Numbered from the stretch's first letter, positions 1 to 5,297 are shown. The stretch is 5,297 bases of DNA from an uncultured bacterium (GCA_937893485.1 CALBJL010000221.1:1-5297), one strand, 5' to 3'. Made by a program: numbers and translations. Notes: generated from the letters alone by a model not told the origin.

Positions 1-90
1 TATTTTATTAAGTTTTATCGAACCTAAAGTTAACGGATTTTTACAACTGTCTATAATATAATGAACTGCGGATTTATATTTTTCATTCAT
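1..90 (-). CDS. Partial gene (first 30 codons), possible Panacea/SocA-type (DUF4065-like) protein
   Basis: An open frame starts at ATG 90-88 and runs off the left edge without a stop. The visible peptide starts MNEKYKSAVHYIID and ends LGSIKLNKI. A short helix of the type 'hhxYIhxxC' followed by a 'hGxxKLNKI' motif is how many Panacea-domain (SocA-like, DUF4065) proteins begin; in that family KL(N/Q)K(I/L)L leads into an aromatic/Asp helix, which would lie outside the window. Some family members act as antitoxins or proteolysis adaptors; that role is not shown here. The start lies 19 bases after the sepF stop with no terminator between, so it may be co-transcribed. The only Shine-Dalgarno candidate, AAGGA at 107-111, overlaps the sepF stop and is 16 bases away, which is long. 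GC is 21 of 90 bases, far below the neighbouring genes, suggesting an acquired gene. The reading frame is likely; the family is tentative with only 30 residues visible. Confidence 0.5.
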   Translation of the reverse strand, partial: MNEKYKSAVHYIIDSCKNPLTLGSIKLNKI

Positions 91-109
91 AATTTTATTT
101 ACAAATTCC

Positions 110-628
110 TTAAATTCCTGAAATATCAAAGCTATCCATCAATGACTGGAAATCACCGGATATATCTACACTCTCCGGCGTGATGATAAATATGTAATTG
201 GAAATCTTCTGAAGATTGCCGTTGATCGCAAAGCACGAACCGGATGTAAAATCGATGATCCGCTGTGCGATGTCGACATCCAGTCCCTCAACGTTCAGGA
301 CAACGGTACGGTTGGCAAGCAGTGTCTCCGTGATCTCACGCGACTCGTCAAAGGTCGTCGGCTTGATGACACATACCTCCATGCCGCCGGATGTCTGTGT
401 CCGTCTGGAAGAACTGCGCATCGGTGTGATCTTATTCTGCGTCTTTTCCTTTGGACGGCGGTCGATCACCGGCTCAGGCTCCGACACATCCGCATTGCTC
501 TTTGCAGTGGCGCGGGCAGATGCCCTGGGCTTTTCTTCTACTTCGTCTTCGTAGCCGTCATCATAAAAATCATCATCATCGTCTGGCCCGAGACGCATCA
601 TATTTAAAAATCCATCAAATACTCCCAT
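110..628 (-). CDS. sepF: Cell division protein SepF
   Basis: SepF is a cytoplasmic FtsZ-binding protein that polymerises into rings or arcs and anchors the Z-ring to the membrane, partly redundant with FtsA. The protein is 172 residues. Residues 1-14 (MGVFDGFLNMMRLG) form a typical membrane-binding amphipathic helix. Residues 15-80 are a disordered linker that starts with a run of Asp/Glu/Tyr and becomes basic with Ser/Thr/Arg. Residues 83-160 are the SepF core: it opens with MEVCVIKP, has a TVVLNVEGLD strand, a QRIIDFTSG helix leading into the conserved SG..(F/Y)AI.G turn, and ends with an IFIITPESVDISG segment. B. subtilis SepF is about 150 residues, so the linker is slightly longer here. 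AGGAG at 639-643 lies 10 bases before the ATG. The gene follows yggS after 71 bases on the same strand, the arrangement of the ylm cluster of Gram-positive bacteria (ylmE/yggS then ylmF/sepF). Confidence 0.95.
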   Translation of the reverse strand: MGVFDGFLNMMRLGPDDDDDFYDDGYEDEVEEKPRASARATAKSNADVSEPEPVIDRRPKEKTQNKITPMRSSSRRTQTSGGMEVCVIKPTTFDESREITETLLANRTVVLNVEGLDVDIAQRIIDFTSGSCFAINGNLQKISNYIFIITPESVDISGDFQSLMDSFDISGI

Positions 629-699
629 GATCTGTATACTCCTATCCTATACTGTCTGTATTCGTTTTGTTGTATGCAGTTTGCATTCATCTGATCTGA

Positions 700-1395
700 C
701 TATTTATTGGCGTAGTTGCGTGCACCGAAAATACCGGTTCCCACACGAACCATCGTCGCACCCTCCTCGATGGCGACCTCATAATCACCGGTCATACCCA
801 TAGAAAGGACATCCATACTTACATTATCAATGTTTTTGTTTTTTATGTCAACAGATAATTGTTTGATTTGCCGAAAATACGTGCGGTTTTCCTCCGGATC
901 TGTCACAAACGGAGCGATTGTCATCAGACCCTTGATCTCCAGATTCGGCAGTGCAGCGATCTCCTCCACAAGCTGTATGGTATCATCCGCAAAGATACCG
1001 AATTTGCTCTCCTCCTGCGCAATATTGACTTCTATGAGAATCGGCATACAAAGATTTTTTTTCTGTGCCTGCACGCTGATCTCCTGTGCCAGACGGTAGG
1101 AATCCACTGAATGGATGAGCGCTGCCTTATCGATCACCTGTTTTACCTTGTTGCGCTGCAGATGTCCGATCATATGCCATTCAATGTCTCGCGGAAGCTG
1201 CTCGTATTTCTCACAGATTTCCTGTACTTTATTCTCTCCGAACGTCCGCACGCCCTCGTCATAGATCTCCTGAAGCATTTCCACTGGCTTGGTTTTGCTG
1301 ACAGCAATCAAAGTCACCTCCGAACGGTCTCTGCCAGCACGTGCACATGCCTTTGCAATATTGTCCTCTACCTGTTTTAAATGATCCTTTAACAT
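700..1395 (-). CDS. yggS: YggS/PLPBP family pyridoxal-phosphate homeostasis protein
   Basis: A single-domain PLP-binding protein with the fold of the alanine racemase N-terminal barrel; the family (YggS, YlmE, PROSC/PLPBP) binds PLP without a known enzymatic reaction and buffers vitamin B6 and amino/keto acid pools. The 231-residue length is normal. Visible landmarks: AVSKTKP at 31-37 with Lys34 as the PLP Schiff-base lysine (equivalent to E. coli Lys36), FGENKVQE at about 52-59, WHMIGHLQRNK at about 72-82, the IHSVDS segment, LMTIAP in the middle, LSMGMTGDYE and a C-terminal VRVGTGIFGAR that holds the PLP phosphate. AGGAG at 1404-1408 sits 8 bases before the ATG and overlaps the TAG stop of the upstream HlyD-like gene, so translation is probably coupled. 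The frame is intact and no residue looks degraded. The B. subtilis orthologue is named ylmE. Confidence 0.96.
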   Translation of the reverse strand: MLKDHLKQVEDNIAKACARAGRDRSEVTLIAVSKTKPVEMLQEIYDEGVRTFGENKVQEICEKYEQLPRDIEWHMIGHLQRNKVKQVIDKAALIHSVDSYRLAQEISVQAQKKNLCMPILIEVNIAQEESKFGIFADDTIQLVEEIAALPNLEIKGLMTIAPFVTDPEENRTYFRQIKQLSVDIKNKNIDNVSMDVLSMGMTGDYEVAIEEGATMVRVGTGIFGARNYANK

Positions 1396-1406
1396 GATTC
1401 TCTCTC

Positions 1407-2798
1407 CTATTCATTTATGATTTCGTTTTCGGTAATGATCGATCCATCGAGTGCGATATGGTCATAGAGCGACAATCCATAATCTGTGCCGCGCTCCACG
1501 ATCGTATAATCTTCGTTCTGATATAAAATCTTGATGATACGGAATACGGCGTAGCCTTTGTTGATGTTATACACACCTTTCAGTTCTTCCATATCACTGA
1601 GCGTATAGCTGTCCCCGCCGGACGGACTGAGTATCTTCGTGCCCTTTTCCAGACCATCCTCGTGAATATCATAGCTGTCCTCCGTGGATGCATAAATATT
1701 GGTTGCGATAAACTTCTGTACCTTTTCACCCGCATCATCCGTCGTCTCGGTCAGGACTCCGAGCGAGTTGGAATTGCCGCCCTTCGTAAAATATTCCTGT
1801 GGTACAATGAAAAACGATTTTGACACAATCGACTGGTTCGGAATTTTGAGCCCGCTCTGCCTGTTCAACATCAGTTCTACGTCGATAAAACGCTCGGAAG
1901 CGTAGCGGATCATCGAATTTGTAAACGACAGGATCAGATAATTATTCCCGTCGCGGTTCTGGATCTCATACGTCGCCCACGCTGTCGTCTCATCCGATTT
2001 GAAACGAACCTTTATGACCGAATCGTTTTCTAACATAGCTTTTAAATCGTCGTCGATCGCAAATACGATCTGCCAGTTTTCCGATGTGATCAGCTTGAAC
2101 AGCGGATCTCCCGCCTCAATATGTGTTGCTGCCTTGCGGTTGTCCTTTTCATAGCCGGAGGCATCGAGCATTCCTACGGTAAAATTAGAGGCTGTCACGC
2201 CCTCGTATCCGTCATAATAATAGGATACGATCCCCGGCTCGGAGGCTGTCACGCGGTGGAAGGTCTTGTCCGCCTCTGCATTTGCCGCATATTCGGACAT
2301 GGAGCTGAGTGCACTCAGATTAACCGCTTCCATCAGTTCTGCCTGTAAATCGTTTTTAAACGTGTAGGTATTGTAAAATTCCGTATCCGAGTAGGAATTG
2401 CTGTAATCTTTCATTTGTTCGACAAGCGTCTGATACGCGGCTGCGTCCAGCGAGTCGTCATTGCCGCCCGCCTGTGCAATCTGATCGGCAACATTGCCGT
2501 TCTCATCGACCGAACAGATCAGCGATCCCTGTTTGGCACGGGAATTGTCCTTGAGGTAATAATTGACATAACCGCCCTCTGCGGCATATACTAACTGCTC
2601 CTCCCGCAGCGCAAGTCCCGTATAGGTCGTCTGGATGCGGATACTGCCCGTATCCACCTCGTAGTAGGACACATGCTTGGCAGTCAGATAAGAGTATACG
2701 TTAAATAGCAGATATATAAAAATAAGCGCAAAAAACACAACGCCGATATTGATATTCAATGTTTTTGGATATTTAATAATTTTACTGTTTTTTTTCAT
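1407..2798 (-). CDS. HlyD-like membrane-anchored adaptor protein, function unknown
   Basis: 463 residues with a short basic cytoplasmic N-terminus (MKKNSKIIKY), one membrane segment at about 15-38 and a large extracytoplasmic part. Residues about 45-100 resemble the first half of a lipoyl/barrel-sandwich domain (YTGLALREE..., AAEGGYVNYYLKDNSRAKQGSLIC). Residues about 115-180 are mainly helical and would form the short hairpin. A second half-lipoyl segment with ASEPGIVSYYYDGYEG follows at 185-200, then beta-rich barrel domains to the end, including LKIPNQSIV at 317-325, the usual strand in HlyD/MacA adaptors. No ABC, RND or MFS transporter gene is visible next to it, so the usual label 'efflux adaptor' is not supported by context. 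The gene is the first visible member of the HlyD-like/yggS/sepF unit and is divergent from DUF378. No good Shine-Dalgarno precedes the ATG; only a weak AGAG is close by, so the start is less certain than for the neighbours. Confidence 0.75.
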   Translation of the reverse strand: MKKNSKIIKYPKTLNINIGVVFFALIFIYLLFNVYSYLTAKHVSYYEVDTGSIRIQTTYTGLALREEQLVYAAEGGYVNYYLKDNSRAKQGSLICSVDENGNVADQIAQAGGNDDSLDAAAYQTLVEQMKDYSNSYSDTEFYNTYTFKNDLQAELMEAVNLSALSSMSEYAANAEADKTFHRVTASEPGIVSYYYDGYEGVTASNFTVGMLDASGYEKDNRKAATHIEAGDPLFKLITSENWQIVFAIDDDLKAMLENDSVIKVRFKSDETTAWATYEIQNRDGNNYLILSFTNSMIRYASERFIDVELMLNRQSGLKIPNQSIVSKSFFIVPQEYFTKGGNSNSLGVLTETTDDAGEKVQKFIATNIYASTEDSYDIHEDGLEKGTKILSPSGGDSYTLSDMEELKGVYNINKGYAVFRIIKILYQNEDYTIVERGTDYGLSLYDHIALDGSIITENEIINE

Positions 2799-2858
2799 TA
2801 CTCTAATTTGTTCTGATTTTTTGCATAGCTTTCCGAAAAAAAGGAATACTATGTGAAA

Positions 2859-2865
2859 AAGGAGG
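2859..2865 (+). promoter_or_regulatory. Shine-Dalgarno site that fixes the DUF378 start
   Basis: AAGGAGG is a full match to the anti-Shine-Dalgarno, 8 bases ahead of ATG 2874. It lies inside the longer in-frame version beginning at GTG 2853, which argues that the shorter protein is the real one. Confidence 0.85.
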
Positions 2866-2873
2866 TATTTATT

Positions 2874-3080
2874 ATGAATTCAAAGTTCTGGGATTACTGC
2901 CTGCTCACATTAGTGATCATCGGTGCAGTCAACTGGGGACTGATTGGATTTTTCCAGTTTGATCTCGTTGCTTTTTTATTTGGAAACATGTCCTGGCTGT
3001 CCCGCATTATCTATGCATTGGTAGGAATTTCCGGTTTGTATCTGATCAGCGCTTATGGCCGTATCCGTTCCATCGGATAA
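2874..3080 (+). CDS. DUF378 family small membrane protein (YuzA-like)
   Basis: A 68-residue protein of two membrane helices, about residues 8-26 and 43-60, and the only plus-strand gene in the window. It matches the DUF378 pattern: a hydrophobic helix running into GAVNWGLIGFFQFDLVAFLFG (split here as GAVNWGLIGFF at 18-28 and FDLVAFLFG at 29-37), then LSRIIYALVGISGLY at about 42-56 and a short basic tail. The function of DUF378 is unknown. I chose ATG 2874 over the longer GTG start at 2853 because AAGGAGG at 2859-2865 lies exactly 8 bases before it, whereas the longer form would translate the ribosome site itself as a KKEV stretch. It is transcribed away from the HlyD-like gene (75 bases between starts) and towards the P-loop gene, and is followed by hairpins that probably end its transcript, so it seems to be monocistronic. 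Confidence 0.9.
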   Translation: MNSKFWDYCLLTLVIIGAVNWGLIGFFQFDLVAFLFGNMSWLSRIIYALVGISGLYLISAYGRIRSIG

Positions 3081-3090
3081 CAAACATAAT

Positions 3091-3125
3091 AAAAAAACTG
3101 CATGTGACAGGATTTTCCTGTCACA
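3091..3125 (-). terminator. Hairpin plus T-run, likely terminator for the minus-strand P-loop gene
   Basis: Bases 3103-3112 and 3116-3125 form a perfect 10-bp stem (TGTGACAGGA / TCCTGTCACA) with a 3-base loop. Read on the minus strand it is followed after 5 bases by seven Ts (3091-3097 are As on the plus strand). This is the shape of an intrinsic terminator for transcripts coming from the P-loop gene, although the 5-base gap before the T-run is longer than ideal. On the plus strand the hairpin has no T-run directly after it. Confidence 0.6.
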
Positions 3126-3129
3126 CGAA

Positions 3130-3170
3130 ATAAGGTGCCTAAAAAATAGGCACCTTATATTTCATTTTCT
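3130..3170 (+). terminator. Intrinsic terminator for the DUF378 gene
   Basis: Bases 3130-3141 pair with 3147-3158 in a perfect 12-bp stem with the core AAGGTGCCT / AGGCACCTT and a five-A loop, followed on the plus strand by a T-rich tail (ATTTCATTTTCTATTT). It lies 49 bases after the DUF378 stop and 17 bases beyond the stop of the converging P-loop gene, so it may also act in part on the minus strand, where the tail is less T-rich. Confidence 0.75.
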
Positions 3171-3175
3171 ATTTA

Positions 3176-3595
3176 TTACAGAGAAACGATGATCTTTGCC
3201 TTTGCACATTCCGGAAGATCTGCTTCATTTCTGGATACGCTCAGGACAAACTTTACATTGTATTTTTCGCTGATAATATCCAGCTTTTCGATCGCATGAT
3301 TGATCTGTCCATCCTCTACATTCGCAATCGTCAGGAAGCTGTCGAGATACATTTCCTGTAAATCGTGATCCTGTGACACGATACCGCAGATAAATCCGAG
3401 GAATTCATCGCAATTCGTTATCGGAAAGTCTGTTACATTGATCAGACGAACCTTGTTACTCAGCTCATACATATGTTTCTGGCTCTTATCCAGATATACG
3501 ATGTTACCGGATGCGGATTTTACCGATTCGTTTACCTTATCCAATAAATATTTTGTCTTTCCTTTACCTTTTTCACCAGCAATAATTTCAACCAT
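3176..3595 (-). CDS. Small P-loop NTPase-like protein, function unknown
   Basis: 139 residues with a clear Walker A motif near the N-terminus: MVEIIAGEKGKGKTKYLL, with Gly7, Gly12, Lys13 and Thr14 fitting GxxxxGK[ST]. The next strand, NIVYLDKSQ at 31-39, resembles the second strand of a P-loop fold. A later hydrophobic strand, KFVLSVSRN at 115-123, could be the strand ending in a polar sensor residue. I see no convincing Walker B (four hydrophobic residues then Asp/Glu); SFLTIANVED at 86-95 is the best candidate. The protein has no membrane segment. Homologues in clostridia are sometimes labelled 'PilT' or 'ATPase', but at this length it lacks the PilT secretion-ATPase domain, and no pilus genes are near. 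AGGAGGAG at 3602-3609 lies 6 bases before the ATG. It has its own promoter and is followed by a terminator, so it is probably a single-gene transcript. Nucleotide binding is well supported; hydrolysis and role are not. Confidence 0.85.
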   Translation of the reverse strand: MVEIIAGEKGKGKTKYLLDKVNESVKSASGNIVYLDKSQKHMYELSNKVRLINVTDFPITNCDEFLGFICGIVSQDHDLQEMYLDSFLTIANVEDGQINHAIEKLDIISEKYNVKFVLSVSRNEADLPECAKAKIIVSL

Positions 3596-3683
3596 CGCTA
3601 TCTCCTCCTGCTTTTCCTTACTACACGGCTGTTTCGTGAAATTGTATAAAAATTTTCACTCCGGCGTGCTTTTCTATAGATAA

Positions 3684-3712
3684 ATTATAAAATATTTTCG
3701 CATAAAATACAA
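3684..3712 (-). promoter_or_regulatory. Sigma-A-type promoter for the P-loop gene
   Basis: On the minus strand there is TTGTAT (3712-3707), a 17-base spacer and a perfect TATAAT (3689-3684). Transcription would start near 3677, giving a leader of about 80 bases before ATG 3595. The -35 box begins just past the stop codon of the upstream carboxypeptidase gene (TAG 3717-3715), so the P-loop gene can be expressed independently of the rodA/mgsA unit. No terminator is visible between the two, so read-through is also possible. Confidence 0.8.
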
Positions 3713-3714
3713 CT

Positions 3715-4716
3715 CTATTTTGCAAAATTTGCAAGAACCTGATTCATAACATAATAGAGGTTGCTTCTGCCGTCCGCTTTGAGGATGATGGAGATCACCG
3801 GCTCGTTTTTATCGTTGTCCGAGAGCAGTACGAGACAGTATCCGGCGGCGTTGGTCGTGCCTGTTTTTCCACCCAGTACGGTGATGCCCTCCGGCTGTGT
3901 CACCTCTCCGTTGAGATATTTGTTTGTGTTTGTCCACGACTGGCTCGTCTCATTGCCGTTCGCATCCGTATAATATACGGTATAGCTGGTTGTCTGAATC
4001 AGATTCACAAAATCCTCTAACTCAATCGCATGTGAAAAGATCAGATACAGATCATACACACATGTATAATGCTCGTCATCATGCAGCCCGTTCGGATTGA
4101 CAAAATGTGTATTCGTTGCGCCAAAAGAACGTGCAGTCTCATTCATCAGCTTCGCAAATTCCTCGACGCTGCCCGAAATATGCTCCGCAATCGCAATCGC
4201 GGCATCATTTCCGCTCTTTAACATCAGTCCGTACAACAGATCCGACAATTTGATCTGGTCTCCGGCACGCAGACCACAGACCGAGGAATCACTCGGCTGG
4301 TCAACCGCATGCTCGCTGACCGTCACAATATCATCCGGATTTCCCTTGGTGAGCGCCAGATAAGCGGTCATGATCTTGGTTGTACTCGCGGGATACATCT
4401 TTTCATATATATTTTTCTGATAGGGGATCGTTCCATCCGTCGGCAAAAACACACCTGCCGCCTCCACGACCTGCGAGGTGACAGCATCGGATTGTGTCTC
4501 CTCCTCCTCTGCCACACACAGATCCTCCGCAAAGAAATGAACCGCATCTGCAGAGCCGGAAACCAGCTCAGTTCCGGATGTACTCTTTGCATTGGTCGCA
4601 GAAGTGCCGATATCATATGGATCTTCAATGCTGATATTATCCTGCCCGCAGCCGGATAACAACAGTCCGGCAGACAGTACAAATGCCAGCAGTATTCGTC
4701 TATTTATACATTTCAC
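3715..4716 (-). CDS. Lipoprotein D-alanyl-D-alanine carboxypeptidase (peptidase S11, DacA/PBP5-like)
   Basis: Removes the terminal D-Ala from peptidoglycan pentapeptide stems, limiting cross-linking; acts outside the membrane. All three penicillin-binding motifs are intact: SxxK at Ser111-Lys114 (PASTTKIMTA), SGN at 168-170 (LKSGNDAA) and KTG at 284-286 (GGKTGTT). The N-terminus is a lipoprotein signal peptide with lipobox LSGC, Cys23 being the predicted lipidated residue, followed by an acidic, Ser/Thr-rich linker to about residue 85. The protein stops soon after the catalytic domain (333 residues), so it lacks the C-terminal beta domain and amphipathic anchor of classic PBP5/DacA; the N-terminal lipid would replace that anchor. 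Translation starts at GTG 4716, inside the last codons of mgsA (17-base overlap); an in-frame TAG lies three codons upstream, so no longer form is possible. AGGAG is 12 bases before it. This is the last gene of the visible rodA-mgsA unit. Confidence 0.93.
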   Translation of the reverse strand: MKCINRRILLAFVLSAGLLLSGCGQDNISIEDPYDIGTSATNAKSTSGTELVSGSADAVHFFAEDLCVAEEEETQSDAVTSQVVEAAGVFLPTDGTIPYQKNIYEKMYPASTTKIMTAYLALTKGNPDDIVTVSEHAVDQPSDSSVCGLRAGDQIKLSDLLYGLMLKSGNDAAIAIAEHISGSVEEFAKLMNETARSFGATNTHFVNPNGLHDDEHYTCVYDLYLIFSHAIELEDFVNLIQTTSYTVYYTDANGNETSQSWTNTNKYLNGEVTQPEGITVLGGKTGTTNAAGYCLVLLSDNDKNEPVISIILKADGRSNLYYVMNQVLANFAK

Positions 4717-5095
4717 GCCAGTCTAAATCTCCTCTGTCCAGTGCGCGGATCAAGAGCTCCGCGGTCGCAAGATTTGTCGCCAATGGAATGTTGTGCATAT
4801 CACACAGGCGGACGACATTGTTTACATCCGGCTCATGTGAACGCGGTGACACCGGCTCGCGCAGAAAAATAACCATGTCCAGCTCGTTATTCTCGATCTG
4901 TGCGCACATCTGCTGGTCACCGCCCAGTGCACCGGCAAGATATTTGTGGACATTCAGATTTGCGACCTCCTCGATCAGCCGTCCGGTCGTTCCGGTCGCA
5001 TAAAGCGTGTGCTTATTTAATATTCCCCGATATGCAATGCAAAAGTTCTGCATCAGCTTTTTCTTTGCATCGTGGGCAATCAATCCTACATTCAT
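4700..5095 (-). CDS. mgsA: Methylglyoxal synthase
   Basis: Converts dihydroxyacetone phosphate to methylglyoxal and inorganic phosphate in the cytoplasm, a bypass of lower glycolysis used when sugar phosphates build up. The 131 residues are near the B. subtilis length. Family landmarks: GLIAHDAKK at 4-12, the phosphate-binding ATGTTG at 33-38, GALGGDQQ at 55-62 with Asp60 equivalent to the catalytic Asp71 of E. coli, SHEPD at 86-90 with His87 (E. coli His98) and Asp90 (Asp101), and IPLATNLATAELLI at 103-116. The position equivalent to E. coli Asp91, in the FL(R/W)DP motif, is Glu80 here (FLREP). Spacing between all these residues matches E. coli exactly. Its ATG overlaps the TGA stop of rodA by four bases (ATGA), and a G-rich GGGGGA precedes it, so it is translationally coupled. 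The carboxypeptidase gene overlaps its 3' end. Confidence 0.95.
   Translation of the reverse strand: MNVGLIAHDAKKKLMQNFCIAYRGILNKHTLYATGTTGRLIEEVANLNVHKYLAGALGGDQQMCAQIENNELDMVIFLREPVSPRSHEPDVNNVVRLCDMHNIPLATNLATAELLIRALDRGDLDWREMYK
4728..4735 (-). promoter_or_regulatory. Ribosome site for the GTG-started carboxypeptidase, inside mgsA
   Basis: AGAGGAGA on the minus strand lies within the mgsA codons for the RGDLD region. Its AGGAG core is 12 bases from GTG 4716, rather long. A nearby ATG at 4711-4709 is out of frame and stops after three codons, so GTG is the only sensible start. Overlap and spacing suggest translational coupling to mgsA. Confidence 0.6.
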
Positions 5096-5297
5096 GTAAT
5101 TTCCCCCGTTCCATATTTTCTTGGCTGTAATCCGACATTTAATACAAACCCCATTCCGGCAAAATTGGTCACCAGAGAGGTGAGTCCGTAGCTGACAAAG
5201 GGAAGTGTCACTCCGGTATTCGGAAACAGACCGGTTACTACGCAGATATTTACAAATGACTGAAAGGCAATCAGCGCTGCCATTCCACAGCAGATCA
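5092..5297 (-). CDS. rodA: C-terminal end of a SEDS-family glycan polymerase, probably RodA
   Basis: The frame is open to the right edge, so only about the last 67 residues are seen; the ATG at 5283 is an internal Met. SEDS proteins (RodA, FtsW, SpoVE) are polytopic membrane enzymes that polymerise lipid II into glycan strands with a partner class B PBP. The C-terminal signature is clear: FQSFVNICVVTGLFPNTG, then VTLPFVSYGLTSLVTNFAG with the conserved P-(F/L)-(V/I)-SYG-(G/L)-(T/S)-S motif, a last membrane helix (GMGFVLNVGLQ) and a short cytoplasmic tail. FtsW is possible from sequence alone. RodA is preferred because mgsA follows directly, as in clostridial mreBCD-pbp2-min-rodA-mgsA clusters; that context lies outside the window and is from general knowledge. 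Confidence 0.85.
   Translation of the reverse strand, partial: ICCGMAALIAFQSFVNICVVTGLFPNTGVTLPFVSYGLTSLVTNFAGMGFVLNVGLQPRKYGTGEIT

Noticed and set aside
216..554. 112-codon plus-strand open frame opposite sepF
   Set aside because: Antisense shadow of sepF: no family resemblance, low-complexity Ser/Arg-rich product. The same applies to the plus-strand frames over yggS, the HlyD-like gene, the carboxypeptidase and mgsA.
677..689. Small inverted repeat (ATGCA ... TGCAT) in the yggS-sepF spacer
   Set aside because: A 5-bp stem around a 3-base loop with no T-run or nearby promoter; too short to be told from chance.
2821..2852. Possible plus-strand promoter TTGCAT ... TACTAT
   Set aside because: The spacer is 20 bases instead of about 17, and the start point would fall in the ribosome site.
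2851..2856. Start-stop minimal ORF (ATG-TGA) upstream of DUF378
   Set aside because: A two-codon chance match in an AT-rich spacer with no supporting evidence of a leader peptide.
2853..2873. GTG start adding seven residues to the DUF378 protein
   Set aside because: It would translate the AAGGAGG site; the ATG at 2874 has ideal spacing and gives the normal family N-terminus.
3625..3672. Possible hairpins in the leader of the P-loop gene (CACG/CGTG and CAC/GTG stems)
   Set aside because: Stems of only 3-4 bp; no riboswitch or attenuator architecture could be recognised.
4368..4682. 104-codon minus-strand frame inside the carboxypeptidase gene
   Set aside because: It is a shifted frame of an intact gene with all three catalytic motifs; the product is Arg/Cys-rich and resembles nothing.

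Overview
The window looks like chromosomal DNA from an anaerobic, Gram-positive, clostridial Firmicute, most plausibly a Lachnospiraceae member (Roseburia/Agathobacter/Butyrivibrio-like). The support is strong purine-rich Shine-Dalgarno sites, moderate GC in the coding regions, a SepF-type division system, a RodA-MgsA pairing as in clostridial mre/min/rodA clusters, and an HlyD-like gene followed by yggS and sepF. This is an inference from gene content and order, not a database result. I see no rRNA, tRNA, CRISPR array or insertion sequence.

Layout. Seven of the eight genes read on the minus strand, so the window is best read from right to left. Unit 1 (5297 to 3715) is the C-terminal end of a RodA/FtsW glycan polymerase, then methylglyoxal synthase (mgsA, 4-base ATGA overlap), then a lipoprotein D-Ala-D-Ala carboxypeptidase (GTG start inside the end of mgsA, 17-base overlap). 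Next, driven by its own near-consensus promoter (3684-3712), is a small orphan P-loop protein (3595-3176). It converges on a plus-strand DUF378 membrane protein gene (2874-3080); the two tails share a spacer with two consecutive perfect hairpins (3103-3125 and 3130-3158) that look like back-to-back terminators. Unit 2 starts divergently from DUF378: an HlyD-like membrane adaptor protein (2798-1407), yggS (1395-700), sepF (628-110) and, cut off by the window edge, the first 30 codons of an AT-rich gene that resembles a Panacea/SocA-type protein (90-1).

How it fits together. The two flanking units both concern the cell envelope: RodA polymerises glycan, the carboxypeptidase trims stem peptides, and SepF ties FtsZ to the membrane at the division site. 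YggS handles PLP, MgsA is a bypass of lower glycolysis, and the HlyD-like protein is an envelope protein of unknown partner. The central P-loop and DUF378 genes are uncharacterised. Most of the window is ordinary housekeeping DNA. The points most worth a second look are the AT-rich Panacea-like gene directly behind sepF, a conservative Asp-to-Glu change at an active-site position of MgsA, the unpartnered HlyD-like protein tied to yggS/sepF, and the double hairpin.
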